From: Rana temporaria
Taxonomy: Eukaryota > Chordata > Amphibia > Anura > Ranidae
Assembly (NCBI RefSeq): GCF_905171775.1
Contig: NC_053494.1
Span: forward strand, 50,316,511-50,380,510
Length of the DNA: 64,000 bases
Direction of reading: 5' to 3'
In this document: one piece after another, positions 35,625 to 46,178 of the stretch
How positions within the stretch are numbered: position 1 is the stretch's first letter
How the letters are laid out: each line of letters begins with the position of its first letter
Notes under the pieces: generated by a model
The model's input: the letters and a program-made list of their open reading frames with translations, nothing else
The model's database searches: none
What the model was told of the DNA's origin: nothing
Position numbers and translations under genes: made by a program

Positions 35625-36114
35625 AAAGGAGGAGGATTTTGAACAAGAGGCATCTGCCCTCTATTCACGCCTCTTATTGAGAGGATATAGCAAAAAAGTT
35701 CTTAAACAAGCATATGTAAAATCAAAAATTAACACAAGAGATACATTACTGTTCAAACAGAAGGGAAAAGAGTCTAAACCCACAACCAAACTTATAACCA
35801 CCTTTAGTTCAGATCAGAACATTTTCCGCCAACTGGTCAATAATAATTGGCATTTCCTCGCCGAGGACCCTATAATTTCAAAATATATATCCCAAAGACC
35901 TGAAATTGTTTATAGAAAGTGTAGGTCCATCAAAGATGGCCTCACACATAGTCACCTGGTACCTGACGTTCCTATTTTACAGGAGCTTGAGATACCGGGC
36001 ACCTATAAATGTGGACACTGTGATTTCTGCCCATGGATTGAGGAAGGGGACGGCTGTCTTCTCCCTAGAGGAGGTTTCCTCAAATCCAAGAAGCACGCTT
36101 CTTCCACTGATTAG
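35625..36114 (+). pseudogene. Penelope-like reverse transcriptase C-terminal remnant
   Basis: The open frame (continuous from 35482, convincing from about 35625) contains ALYSRLLLRGYSKKVLKQAY, then LITTFSSDQNIFRQLVNNNW, HFLAEDPIISKYISQRPEIV and YRKCRSIKDGLTHSHLV. It then has the cysteine pair-pair GTYKCGHCDFCPWI. This order is the thumb and linker of Penelope-like proteins (RGY.....A, TTF......I...W, then CG.C..C). The RT palm with the YADD-type motif is missing upstream. The expected GIY-YIG nuclease is missing downstream because the frame ends with TAG at 36112-36114 just inside the right inverted arm. It cannot encode a working protein. Family recognition is by recall of the motif order. 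Confidence 0.75.
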
Positions 36115-36360
36115 AAGTGTTTCAGTCTACCTCCTGACTGCATTGGTTTCTCCCTTGTCGATACTTAGGCAGCTTTTTCCTGCTTGGTTTTGAGCTTTTT
36201 AACGGAAGTGGTAAGCGCAATATATTTTTCTTTTATCTATATGTTATATATTTACTTACAAAATTGAATGACTTAAATTGTTATATTGTATCTGTATTAA
36301 TGACGTATATTTTATGTCATACACAGACCACTACATGTAATAAAGAAACAGGAATATTTT

Positions 36361-36402
36361 GCAAGCCCTGACGAAGCACATCAGTGCGAAACTAGTTGGC
36401 AA
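36361..36402 (+). ncRNA. Hammerhead-ribozyme-like motif, right arm
   Basis: CTGACGA at 36368-36374, a GCAC/GTGC stem with loop ATCA, and GAAAC at 36388-36392, followed by TAGTTGGC. It is the inverted partner of the motif at 34339-34380, so the two would lie on opposite strands of any full-length transcript. Confidence 0.4.
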
Positions 36403-36967
36403 ATCCGCATGTATTTTCCTTTAATCTCTTTCCTTGTTTATGATTCATGAAATTGTGGTCTTGATCATGTATATTTCATTATGTGAATAATTTTATGAAA
36501 TTTTATATATATATAATTAAACTATTTTTGATACCATCAAAAACCTTTGTGTTTTGTGCGCCTACCTTTGATACTAAGAGCAACATACCTCACATTAAAA
36601 ATCCCTATATTTGGAGAGGAACTTGTTTCCCCCTCCTTATATATGCCAATTCTTTTAATCTACCTTTCTGATGGGATTGTGAGTGACTGTTGCTCAATAG
36701 GAAGTCATTCATTCACCTATATATCTTTTTATTTAAGCATCATTAAAATCACTGCTCCTAAAAAAACTACTGTTTTTAAAACTTTTTTTTCATTTATACA
36801 TGTTCCCTGGGGCAAGACCCGTGTACTCAAAGACGTTTTACGACAATAACTTGCAAATTAGGCTTTAAAATTAGCACTTTTGAATTTGAACGTTTGCGCG
36901 AACGGTCGGTCCGTTCGAAGGTTCTGGTGCGAACCAAACGGGGGGGGTGTTCTGGTGCTCATCCCTA

Positions 36968-38910
36968 TTTAAGACCATCACCATAGAATGTGCAACTGTT
37001 AACTGCCCAATAGCAGGATGAGAGATGTGAAAGTTGTGGTACCATACTGTCCTAGTTACAAAACCCCATTGTTGTGTTAGAAAGTCTGCATGGCAGTTGT
37101 TTCCTCAACTTACATGGCTAAAGGTGTAAATTGGGAAGGGGTCTCGCGCCAAAATAATAAATAAGTGAAATAACATAAAGAAAAAAGCTGCTCCCCAAAA
37201 AAATTCAAAGATTGAATGCAATAGTGATAAGATAAATAGGGGGCGCTAGAAAAAATTAATGATAATACATATAAGAAAAATCCAAAACAGTAACAATAAT
37301 ATTCACAAATAAAGTGCATGTGCAATTAATGACTACTCAAAAAAGTGCAGTAGTGCAATGGTGATATACTCTGATCCATATGCTGAATCCATAAAAAACT
37401 CAAAAATAAAACACAAAATGTCCATAAACAGAGTAGTAAGTGTTCATATAATCTTTGTAGATCACTGTGCAAGTGACAAAGAAACAAGCAGGTTTCCACC
37501 TTCACCGAACTACGTCACCCAAAAGTGCAAATAAAGGATGGCCCCTTACCGCAAGATATTGACCTAATTCGCTAAAAAAAGGTCAAATAAGGCTTGTTGT
37601 CACCACGGACAAAGTAAAGGACACCTGGATTTCCTGTGGGTCAGCTGCTTAGAAGCGTCATGTAAGGTATAAAAAAGAAGCAGAGAGATACCGCCATGGC
37701 ATAATAACGTTTAATAAAAAAAATTAAAAACATACACAGTGCCGAATGGAGGCTTACTTGAATAGTGCCCACGTCCCGGCACTGAGGCTTTAAGGCTTTG
37801 TTGTCAGAAAGGGTCGGTTGAATCGACCAGAGGGAGAATGATGTCCGAGCTGGGGAGGCTGTGGCGTGCGCTCCACCTCACAATCGTAGGAAACCAGCTG
37901 GACAGGAAGTTTGCTGTGCGTGATCCACGTACCGCCTCAGAGGAGGATGACGGGGGCGAGCGCGGGACTTTTGAAGGGTCAGTGAGTAAAACTGGAGCTC
38001 GGGGCGGAGGAGGTGTCATCATCTGATGTTTTTTCACATTAATGCATAGAATGCATTAAGTTGAATTTTTTTTACCTTTACAACCCCTTTAAGTTTGTAA
38101 AAATACGCTGTTACAAAGACACTCTGCTGCATGTGGCAGCTAATTGATGGAAGTCACTAGGGATTATAGAAGGCATTGGGATTCTTGTTCATTTTGACAA
38201 AACTTGTTCATTTTGATAGGAATTAGTCGATCACCATTGCCTATGTTTCTGCCCCATTAAATGCGCTGAGCATCCGTTCTAATAAGACACTTGCAGCAGG
38301 ACAGGCCAGCATCTCTAATCACTGCTCCCCCTTAGACGCCCAGCAGTTCACTTTGGTATTTGGATCAAAGTTTGCGTGGATCAAAGAAGTTAACAAAAGG
38401 TCCATGGAGAGGTCTTCCCAAAAAATGAGGCAAAATTGCTGTGCTGAGCATAAATGGATTTTTCACCAGGGGAATGTTAGGTGAATGTAAAAGAAAATGG
38501 GCTTTATGAATAGAGTGGATTTTGACTAGTGAAATTTGGGGGGATATATAGCAAACATCTTGATTAATAATTTTTAAATATATCCTGTAAGACTGTATAT
38601 TATCAAGGCAATAACATTTTTAGTAGTCAGATGTCTGCCTGATATAAATACAAAATGAGAATTGCAAATCATAGATGAACACTCATTGGACTTGTTAATC
38701 TAAGAATTTGTGATCCGATGATTTATTACAGCTTTAGAAAACAGCAGTTTAATCCTTACCTCAGGAATGTCCTTGATTACTCAAAATTAGATGTTTGAAA
38801 TTTTTTTTTTTTTTTTCGGAATCCACAAACATACAATAGAATTCAGCTAATTATGCTTTCCAGTGCTTTGGGGACAATTAAAAAAATGTTGGTTGATTTT
38901 TCTATTTATA
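36968..38910. other. No gene seen; a MITE-like GC-rich patch
   Basis: The sequence is AT-rich from 36968 to 37800. From about 37820 to 38094 there is a GC-rich patch ending in ATTAATGCATAGAATGCATT and TACAACCCCTTTAAG that looks like a non-autonomous element end. The rest up to 38908 is unassigned, with a T-run at 38800-38816. Confidence 0.4.
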
Positions 38911-40472
38911 CAGGGAGTGCAGAATTATTAGGCAAGTTGTATTTTTGAGGATTAATTTTATTATTGAACAACAACCATGTTCTCAATGAACCCAAAAAAC
39001 TAATTAATATCAAAGCTGAATATTTTTGGAAGTAGTTTTTAGTTTGTTTTTAGTTTTAGCTATTTTAGGGGGATATCTGTGTGTGCAGGTGACTATTACT
39101 GTGCATAATTATTAGGCAACTTAACAAAAAAAAATATGTACCCATTTCAATTATTTATTTTTACCAGTGAAACCAATATAACATCTCAACATTCACAAAT
39201 ATACATTTCTGACATTCAAAAACAAAACAAAAACAAATCAGTGACCAATATAGCCACCTTTCTTTGCAAGGACACTCAAAAGCCTGCCATCCATGGATTC
39301 TGTCAGTGTTTTGATCTGTTCACCATCAACATTGCGTGCAGCAGCAACCACAGCCTCCCAGACACTGTTCAGAGAGGTGTACTGTTTTCCCTCCTTGTAA
39401 ATCTCACATTTGATGATGGACCACAGGTTCTCAATGGGGTTCAGATCAGGTGAACAAGGAGGCCATGTCATTAGTTTTTCTTCTTTTATACCCTTTCTTG
39501 CCAGCCACGCTGTGGAGTACTTGGACGCGTGTGATGGAGCATTGTCCTGCATGAAAATCATGTTTTTCTTGAAGGATGCAGACTTCTTCCTGTACCACTG
39601 CTTGAAGAAGGTGTCTTCCAGAAACTGGCAGTAGGACTGGAAGTTGAGCTTGACTCCATCCTCAACCCGAAAAGGCCCCTCAAGCTCATCTTTGATGATA
39701 CCAGCCCAAACCAGTACTCCACCTCCACCTTGCTGGCGTCTGAGTCGGACTGGAGCTCTCTGCCCTTTACCAATCCAGCCACGGGCCCATCCATCTGGCC
39801 CATCAAGACTCACTCTCATTTCATCCGTCCATAAAACCTTAGAAAAATCAGTCTTGAGATATTTCTTGGCCCAGTCTTGACGTTTCAGCTTGTGTGTCTT
39901 GTTCAGTGGTGGTCGTCTTTCAGCCTTTCTTACCTTGGCCATGTCTCTGAGTATTGCACACCTTGTGCTTTTGGGCACTCCAGTGATGTTGCAGCTCTGA
40001 AATATGGCCAAACTGGTGGCAAGTGGCATCTTGGCAGCTGCACGCTTAACTTTTCTCAGTTCATGGGCAGTTATTTTGCGCCTTGGTTTTTCCACACGCT
40101 TCTTGCGACCCTGTTGACTATTTTGAATGAAACGCTTGATTCTTCGATGATCACGCTTCAGAAGCTTTGCAATTTTAAGAGTGCTGCATCCCTCTGCAAG
40201 ATATCTCACTATTTTTGACTTTTCTGAGCCTGTCAAGTCCTTCTTTTGACCCATTTTGCCAAAGGAAAGGAAGTTGCCTAATAATTATGCACACCTGATA
40301 TAGGGTGTTGATGTCATTAGACCACACCCCTTCTCATTACAGAGATGCACATCACCTAATATGCTTAATTGGTAGTAGGCTTTCGAGCCTATACAGCTTG
40401 GAGTAAGACAACATGCATAAAGAGGATGATGTGGTCAAAATACTCATTTGCCTAATAATTCTGCTCTCCCTG
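38911..40472 (-). mobile_element. DD37E Tc1-like element, full length
   Basis: The ends CAGGGAGTGCAGAATTATTA and TAATAATTCTGCTCTCCCTG are inverted repeats, flanked by TA at 38909-38910 and 40473-40474. The element is 1562 bp with one intact gene. A second copy lies at 52527-54092. Confidence 0.95.
39238..40254 (-). CDS. Tc1/mariner transposase (DD37E), intact
   Basis: This 338-residue cut-and-paste transposase has an N-terminal helix-turn-helix (LAEGCSTLKIAKLLKRDHRR), a basic linker (GRKKRVEKPRRK) and a catalytic domain. D144 lies in VLWTDEMRVSL, D237 in MIFMQDNAPSHAS and E275 in SPDLNPIENLWS. Thirty-seven residues separate the last two acids. That spacing differs from the DD34E copy at 20158 and matches the DD37E group described in vertebrates (TRT type, from memory). 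A glycine-rich segment (RRQQGGGGVLVWAG) precedes the second acid. No stop or frameshift occurs and both inverted repeats are present, so the copy could be autonomous. MGQKKDLT is taken as the start; it is shared with the sister copy. Confidence 0.95.
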   Translation of the reverse strand: MGQKKDLTGSEKSKIVRYLAEGCSTLKIAKLLKRDHRRIKRFIQNSQQGRKKRVEKPRRKITAHELRKVKRAAAKMPLATSLAIFQSCNITGVPKSTRCAILRDMAKVRKAERRPPLNKTHKLKRQDWAKKYLKTDFSKVLWTDEMRVSLDGPDGWARGWIGKGQRAPVRLRRQQGGGGVLVWAGIIKDELEGPFRVEDGVKLNFQSYCQFLEDTFFKQWYRKKSASFKKNMIFMQDNAPSHASKYSTAWLARKGIKEEKLMTWPPCSPDLNPIENLWSIIKCEIYKEGKQYTSLNSVWEAVVAAARNVDGEQIKTLTESMDGRLLSVLAKKGGYIGH

Positions 40473-40932
40473 TATGATATTTATATTTTACAAATAAAAT
40501 ACTGGTAATTAATGCACAATACAATACACTGGTGTCACAGATATCTAGGGCCAGATCCACAAAGCACTTGTGCCGGCGTATCTCGAGATGCGCAGCGTAA
40601 GTGTTAATATGCGCCGGCCTATCTATGCGCCGTATCCCCAAAACAAGATACGCCTGAAAACCAGATTTTTCCGGCCAACGTAATTTTTCTACACCGGCGC
40701 ATAGTGGGCGCAAAAATATGCTAGACTCACCATTGTTTTGCTATGCAAATATGCAAATGAGGGAGATACGGCGATCCACAAAAGTACGTTTGATCGGCGC
40801 AGGCTACGCGCTGTGCGCATCAGCTGTACGTCCGGTCTAAAGTTACCCCTCATAAAAGCAGATTTAACTTTGCACCAGACGTGTGCATGTCAGCTAAAGC
40901 AACACCGTTAGGGACGAGCTGAGCAGCCACAC

Positions 40933-42140
40933 TTGCAGGACAACAATCTGTATGCCAACATGCAAGGGGCATCCATGGTCATCGCTATACTACTTGCTTT
41001 AGATGCGCGCAGAAGGAGGAGGGCACGGAGGAGGAGGAGGGCACGGGAGAGGATCTGCCGACCGCGCATAAACGTCTTTGGCATGGGTGATTCGGAGGTG
41101 TATCGCATCTTCAGATTCACCCCTACTGCCATCATGGAATTAACCACAACCCTGAAAGATGACATCATCAGCCAGACACACCGCTCACATGCAGTGGAGC
41201 CACTGGTCAAGGTCCTGGCAACACTCCATTTCATTGCCAGTGGCTCTTTTCAGTGTACAAGTGGAGTGATGGCTGGGATGGCACAATCCTCCATTAGCAG
41301 ATGTGTGCACCAGGTTATCCCTGCAACCCTCAGATGCATGGCCAACCAAATCATCAGACCCACCCAGGAGGACCTGCGGACGAAGGCAATGCGTGATTTC
41401 TACAGAATTGCCAGATTCCCACGCACTGTGGGGGCCATTGATTGCACACATGTGGCACTACGGCCCCACCGTGAGACAGAGCACCTATACCGCAATCGGA
41501 AGCACTGGCATTCCATCAACAGACAGGTGATAGCCGATGCCCAATGCCTCATATGGCACGTCCGTGCCAAACACCCAGGATCCAGCCATGACAGCTACAT
41601 ATACCATCAAAGCCCCATCCCAATGGAATTCGAACAGAACATGTATAGGGACAGCTGGCTGGTTGGTGAGTGACATGGGTGTCAGGTATGACTGTCCCCC
41701 CCCCATGATGCAGACATCACGAGGGGCACATGCACGACTAACATCCTCCTGTCTTTTCCCTTCCAGGTGACTCTGCATATGCACTGGGACCCCATCTCAT
41801 GACTCCATACCGGAATCCCCAAACCCCAGGAAAACAAAGATACAATGAAGCACACGCACGTACCCGTGCAGTGGTGGAACGCACCTTTGGCCTCCTGAAG
41901 TCCCGTTTCCGATGCCTGGATAAGTCTGGGGGGACCCTGTTGTATTCCCCAAACTTTGTGTGCCAGATCATCGGTGCATGTTGCATGCTGCACAACTTTG
42001 CCGTGAGAAGGGGCCTGGAGATTGACCTACGTGATGACCTGACCCCCGAACCAGACAATACCCCCCTGACCGAGGATACCCCGTCTTCTGAGGGAGCAGC
42101 AGTCAGGAGATGCCTTGCAGTTGGCACCTTTGCACGTTAA
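40933..42140 (+). CDS. Harbinger transposase (HARBI1-like, DDE_4 nuclease), two exons
   Basis: Exon 1 is 40933-41665 and exon 2 is 41767-42140. The 101-bp intron (41666-41766) starts GTGAGT and ends TTCCAG, and joining them gives SWLVGDSAYALGPHLMTPY, the expected HARBI1 continuation. The product is 368 residues; HARBI1 is about 350. It has a basic N-terminus (RRRRRARRRRRARER, 26-40), a helix-turn-helix near 105-130 (GVMAGMAQSSISRCVHQV), and catalytic D170 (VGAIDCTHVAL), D220 (GSSHDSYIY) and E282 (VVERTFGLLKSRF). All three acids are intact and no break is visible. Harbinger transposases need the Myb-like partner for nuclear import and end binding. The first in-frame ATG is used; a slightly later Met cannot be excluded. 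A domesticated host gene is unlikely because inverted repeats and target duplication enclose it. Confidence 0.93.
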
Positions 42141-42561
42141 AACCACACATTAATCATGGCACAAGGAGAAAGCACGCATGCACACCACTGTGGTCCCTAG
42201 CACACACACATCACATCCTCATCAAATTGGATTAGCACAAGCCCACCATGCAGGACTTGGGAGCAGCAACGCCATGCCAAGGCTTCAATTATGTCACTGT
42301 ACATTCATACACCATTCACACGGACCTGGGGATTACTTCTCCCTGGTCCTGGGGATCCCTTTTCCACCACAACCGAGGGTGACACCCCTTTTCCGGCAGG
42401 AATGTCACCCCCACAATCAAACATCATTCACAAACATAAAACAAATCATAATCACAGTAAAAAAAAAAAAAACTTAAAACACTGAAAACAAAAAAAGACA
42501 AAAACTTAACGCCTCTGGCGTGACCCACGCCTGGGTCGGCCACGGCCACGGCCCCTGCTCC

Positions 42562-43101
42562 TCAGGGAAGACTCATGGGGGGGGGGAAATCAGGGGAAGG
42601 AGGAGCATCCCCTGGTCCCTGCCCACCTGGCGGCCTGCCCTCCAAGGCCACTGCGATTCTGGTGAGGCCCACATTGAGGGCTGCCGTGTTGGCCTGAACA
42701 GCCTGGGTCAGGGCACGCACCTCCTGACCCACGCCTGCTGTGGCAGTCTGCATTTAATTGAAGCAGTTAATCACTGCCAGTGAGTTGCAAGACATGTCCT
42801 GAACTGACTCCTTGATAGAGGCCAGGCTCTCCTCCATCCGGCCCAAAGCCTGGTCCCTTCTAAGATTTTCCAGGAGAACCTCTGCCACCCCCCTGGTCTT
42901 GCGGGTCGCTCTCCTGCCTCCAGATGAGGCTTGTGGCCTGGGAGTAGGGGAGACCCCTGGGGGGGAAGCCCTGTTTGGGGAGGAGTGGGAGGGGCTACCC
43001 CTGATGGAGGCCTGACTGCTGCCAGCCCTAGGGGGAGCCTCCTCCAAATGGAGAAGTACCTTATAGGCACTTAGCACCTCCTCCTCCTCAACCTCCTCCT
43101 C
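42562..43101 (-). pseudogene. In-frame downstream tail of the Harbinger Myb-like gene
   Basis: Minus-strand sequence in the same frame as exon 2, split by TAA at 42754-42756. It has glutamate-rich, proline/serine-rich and heptad-like segments. It is best read as the lost C-terminal oligomerisation region of the Myb-like partner rather than separate genes. Confidence 0.6.
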
Positions 43102-43730
43102 CTAAACCTCCTCATGAGGTGAGCTGGGGCCACTCCCCTCCTCAGAGGACTCCGTGCTTGCCTGGGGGTCTTCCTCAGACTCATGTCCGGGGGAAGCTGC
43201 GGACTGGCCAGATGGCCCAGGACCCTCCTGCACATCTGTGGATGACACAAAACATACACAGGTTGGAGGATCCACACACTTGTCACATATTCCCTCCCCC
43301 CCACACATGCTACTCACCAGATAGAAAAAAAAAAACACTTACCTGTCCTCACGGCCTCCTCAATGGAGTCAAAGCCAGGCAGCCCCTCCACTTGCTGCCT
43401 GTGGAAACACTGGGCCACCGCACGCTCCTCAGCAGTCAGCCTAATAGTGCATGGTGGTCCCCCTCCAGTGCCCCTGGCATGAGCGACCATCTTTGCCAGC
43501 TTCCCACGGACCACACGCCTGAGATCATTGATCTTTTTTTGGATCCCATTGCGGGTCCTGGTCTCACCACCCAACGCATTGACATCGTCTGTGATGTCTT
43601 GCAGTATCTGCCTCCTCCTGGCCGGGGTGGTGTTGGCACTATGTAGAAAACGACCAAATTGGGTAATGGCCCTCACAATGATATCCTTCTCCCGCAAGGA
43701 GTAGTTTAACTTCCTCTTCCTCTCAGTCAT
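43102..43730 (-). CDS. Harbinger Myb/SANT-like partner protein, tail interrupted by stops
   Basis: Exon 1 runs 43730 to 43343 and exon 2 43235 to 43102. The donor reads CAG/GTAAGTG and the acceptor CCACAG/ATG, and the phases fit. The 173-residue product starts MTERKRKLNYSLREKD and carries a Myb/SANT-like helix region: FGRFLHSANTTPARRRQILQ, VNALGGETRTRNGIQKKIND, then LRRVVRGKLAKMVAHA. An acidic, serine-rich tail follows. The frame stays open past the TAG at 43102 to a TAA at 42754 and again to a TGA at 42562. The later parts read as coiled-coil-like sequence (VAEVLLENLRRDQALGRMEE; EVRALTQAVQANTAALNVGL). So the original protein was probably longer and this copy has two nonsense changes. Such partners bind the element ends and recruit the transposase. 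Whether the short form works is unknown. Confidence 0.8.
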
Positions 43731-44253
43731 CTTTCCAAAACACTCTCCAAAACACTCTCCAAAAACCACACCGACATGACACGACACAAACCAACAAACA
43801 GCAACAGACAATGGAACAAAAGCACCTTGCTTCAGGGGGGGGAAACAAATGGATGTACTTTTGCAATGGAAGGGAGTATGTCTGGGCCTATTTATGCCCT
43901 GGGCGTATCTCACTAAGTACGCTGGGCCTAGTTCCTATCTCACTGATTGCGCCGGGCCGAGTTCTGAGCATGCGCAGAGAGGCTCTGACCATAGTCGGCA
44001 TCATGCACATGCGCAGTCCAGCCGGCCCTTCATTTGCATGGGGTCACGGCTCATTTCAATGGAACACGCCCACGTCCTTCCCACTTTCAATTACGCCGGC
44101 TTACGCCTCGGAATTTACGTCGCGCCGGCGCAAATTTGGGCGCAAATACTATGAGGATACGGTACTTGCCTCTCTAAGTTGAGCCGGCGTAACGTAAATG
44201 AGATGTGATACGCCGGTCTATATATGCGCCGATGTACGTGGATCTGGCCCCTA

Positions 44254-45116
44254 GTCTTTAAAAAAGACTGCATAGCAATATCTGCTTTCAGAATCTAACT
44301 GAGAGCCTGTACAGAGTAGTGGGAAAAAGGGGGACATATTCAGCTGACTGTATAATCTGACCATATCAACAGTTCATCTTTGCAAACTGACTTTTCTCCG
44401 CAAAGCAGTTAGGGTTAGCCTTGTAATAATGTAAAAGGGAACTATTAGCTCTATTACCCAAATTTACAGGATAACCAAAATGCAACAAAATATATATTTT
44501 AAGTTCAGTCCGTATATAATAACATACATTATACAAAATCACAGGGGCTCACATGTAATGTATGTAAATAACATAGCCCCAGTCCAATTTTGAACATAGT
44601 CAAAAAATGCATAGTCATTCATCTAGTGAATCTGTATATACATTTGTTTTATATGAATTGGGCAAAAACAATAGTTCTAAGATTATTCTCTCTTCTGAGC
44701 CTTCTTTTATTATGGTCAAGAGTAAAATACCACATAATGGCCAGTAGGTAGAATTGAGGAGCATTGAAAAAACATATTTCTTTGGTTTGGTTACTTTTTT
44801 ATATTTATTCCCTCTAGTGTTTTTTTTACAAGGCTGTGTGTATTTTGTTTGCTTCTCAGCTATATCTAGTTGTCATAATGTAGTAGTTGAATATTGTTCA
44901 TAATAAAAGGACATTTATTCAGAAGAGAAAATAGCTTAAATAAATGTTGCTTTTGCCCAATTAGCACAGATACAATTGACATTTAGATTTATTAGATGAA
45001 TGGATATGTTATACATAAATAGACCTGATAGGTGCAAGTGAAAGAAATATACACACTGAACCTGTATATTGGTACAACTGCTCCGAAGCCCCATGGTGAA
45101 GCAGATACAACAATAA
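44254..45116. other. No gene seen
   Basis: AT-rich, no element ends or coding signal. Confidence 0.5.
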
Positions 45117-45517
45117 GGCAGAGTACACGCGATCGGTCCATCCGATGAGGATGGTCTGATGGACCGTTTTCATCGGTCCAAACTGATCGTGTGTGGGCCC
45201 CATCGGTTAGTTAACCTTCGGTCAAAAAAATGTAACCGATGGACGCCTAACCAATAGGTCAAAACCGATCGTTAGTACGCACGACCATCGGTTAAAAATC
45301 CACACATGCTCAGAATCAAGTCCAGGCATGCTTGGAAGCATTGAACTTCGTTTTTTTCAGCACGTTGTTGTGTTTTACATCACCGCGTTCTGACATGATC
45401 GGTTATTTAACCTATAGTGTGTAGGCACATCAGACCATCAGTCAGCTTCATTGGTTAACCGATGACAACAATCCTTTGGACCATTCTCATCGGATGGACT
45501 GATCGTGTGTACGAGGC
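45117..45517. mobile_element. Hairpin-chain MITE, GATCGGTCCATCCGATG termini
   Basis: The left end (GGCAGAGTACACGCGATCGG, then TCCATCCGATGAG) is inverted at the right (CTCATCGGATGGACTGATCG, then TGTGTACGAGGC). TAA precedes it, and TTT then A follows. Inside are repeated ACCGAT/ATCGGTT palindromes. It belongs to the same broad group as 2805, 6598, 16692 and 46589. Confidence 0.8.
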
Positions 45518-46178
45518 TTTAGTCTCTATGTGTAATAGGGAGCCATTAAAGCCATTAAAGCCAAACGTTGTACTGCAGAAGAAGTGCTTCCCCCTTTGGG
45601 GTTGGTACCTGTGTTAAAGTATGTTGAGAAGTTTTTATAAGTGACCACTGCTGGCTGCCTCGAAATGTCACTTTTTTCGGTTGGTGACATAAAAATGTCA
45701 AATTTGTTTATTTCATTGTGTTGCGCTGGTGATAACTTGGATTGGGTTCTGGGTCTGCGATCCCTCCCATATCTTGAACTCTCTGGAAAGCCCCTGCAGA
45801 ATTTTGAGGCTTAAATGAATGAGAAGAAATATAGTGGGTAGAGCTTGAAATCACAAAACTATAACATAGCTGTGCTGTATGCCAATAGATTCATATTACT
45901 TTTTATTTCAGTATGTAAAACATTCTTTCTGCGGACCTTTTTTTTTGTTTTTAATTAACATCTGTATTTCTAACAGCACTAATTATGAGCCATATGGAAG
46001 GATCATAATAAACAAAGAATTGCTGAAAAAGTGAAGGTTAACAATTTACAGATATCTGTGGACTTCCCAGAGGATTTCCAGAGCTGAACAAGTCCTAGTA
46101 ACATGATTTCCCTAATATATAGTATGTTAAATAAATGTTAACTAATTATTTTGGAGGGCCTAGACCTCCAATGCAAGT
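45518..46178. other. No gene seen
   Basis: AT-rich unassigned sequence. Confidence 0.5.

Larger units (their letters stand above)
34078..36661 (+). mobile_element. Penelope-like element with inverted terminal arms, internally deleted
   Basis: Arms 34078-34639 and 36101-36661 are inverted copies of about 562 and 561 bp with very few differences. Between them lie two diverged direct repeats (34930-35480) and a coding remnant (about 35625-36114). Penelope-like elements commonly carry terminal repeats in direct or inverted arrangement, and their RT has a cysteine-bearing linker before a GIY-YIG nuclease; the coding remnant fits that protein. Full RT and the nuclease are missing. Confidence 0.75.
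33590..36967. repeat. TAGGGATGAGC-type repeat split by a Penelope-like element
   Basis: The left part (33590-34077) holds TCTGCAGATTGCACCTAAAG, AAGCCGCAAGCAGTTTTAAA and ACACCCAGCAGGTACGATAT. The right part (36670-36967) holds AAGCATCATTAAAATCACTG, the GTTCGAAGGTTC palindrome and the end GGTGCTCATCCCTA. Together they follow the order seen inverted at 22898-23400. Confidence 0.7.
40548..44250. mobile_element. PIF/Harbinger element, two genes, probably autonomous type
   Basis: The ends GGGCCAGATCCAC (40548-40560) and GTGGATCTGGCCC (44238-44250) are perfect 13-bp inverted repeats flanked by CTA on both sides (40545-40547, 44251-44253). The 3703-bp element holds a spliced transposase gene on the plus strand and a convergent Myb/SANT-like gene on the minus strand, the known Harbinger layout. 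Both subterminal regions match the MITEs elsewhere in the window. Confidence 0.95.

Noticed and set aside
40933..42140. A domesticated HARBI1-type host gene
   Set aside because: Perfect inverted termini, an exact 3-bp duplication and the Myb-like partner enclose it, so it is a transposon gene.
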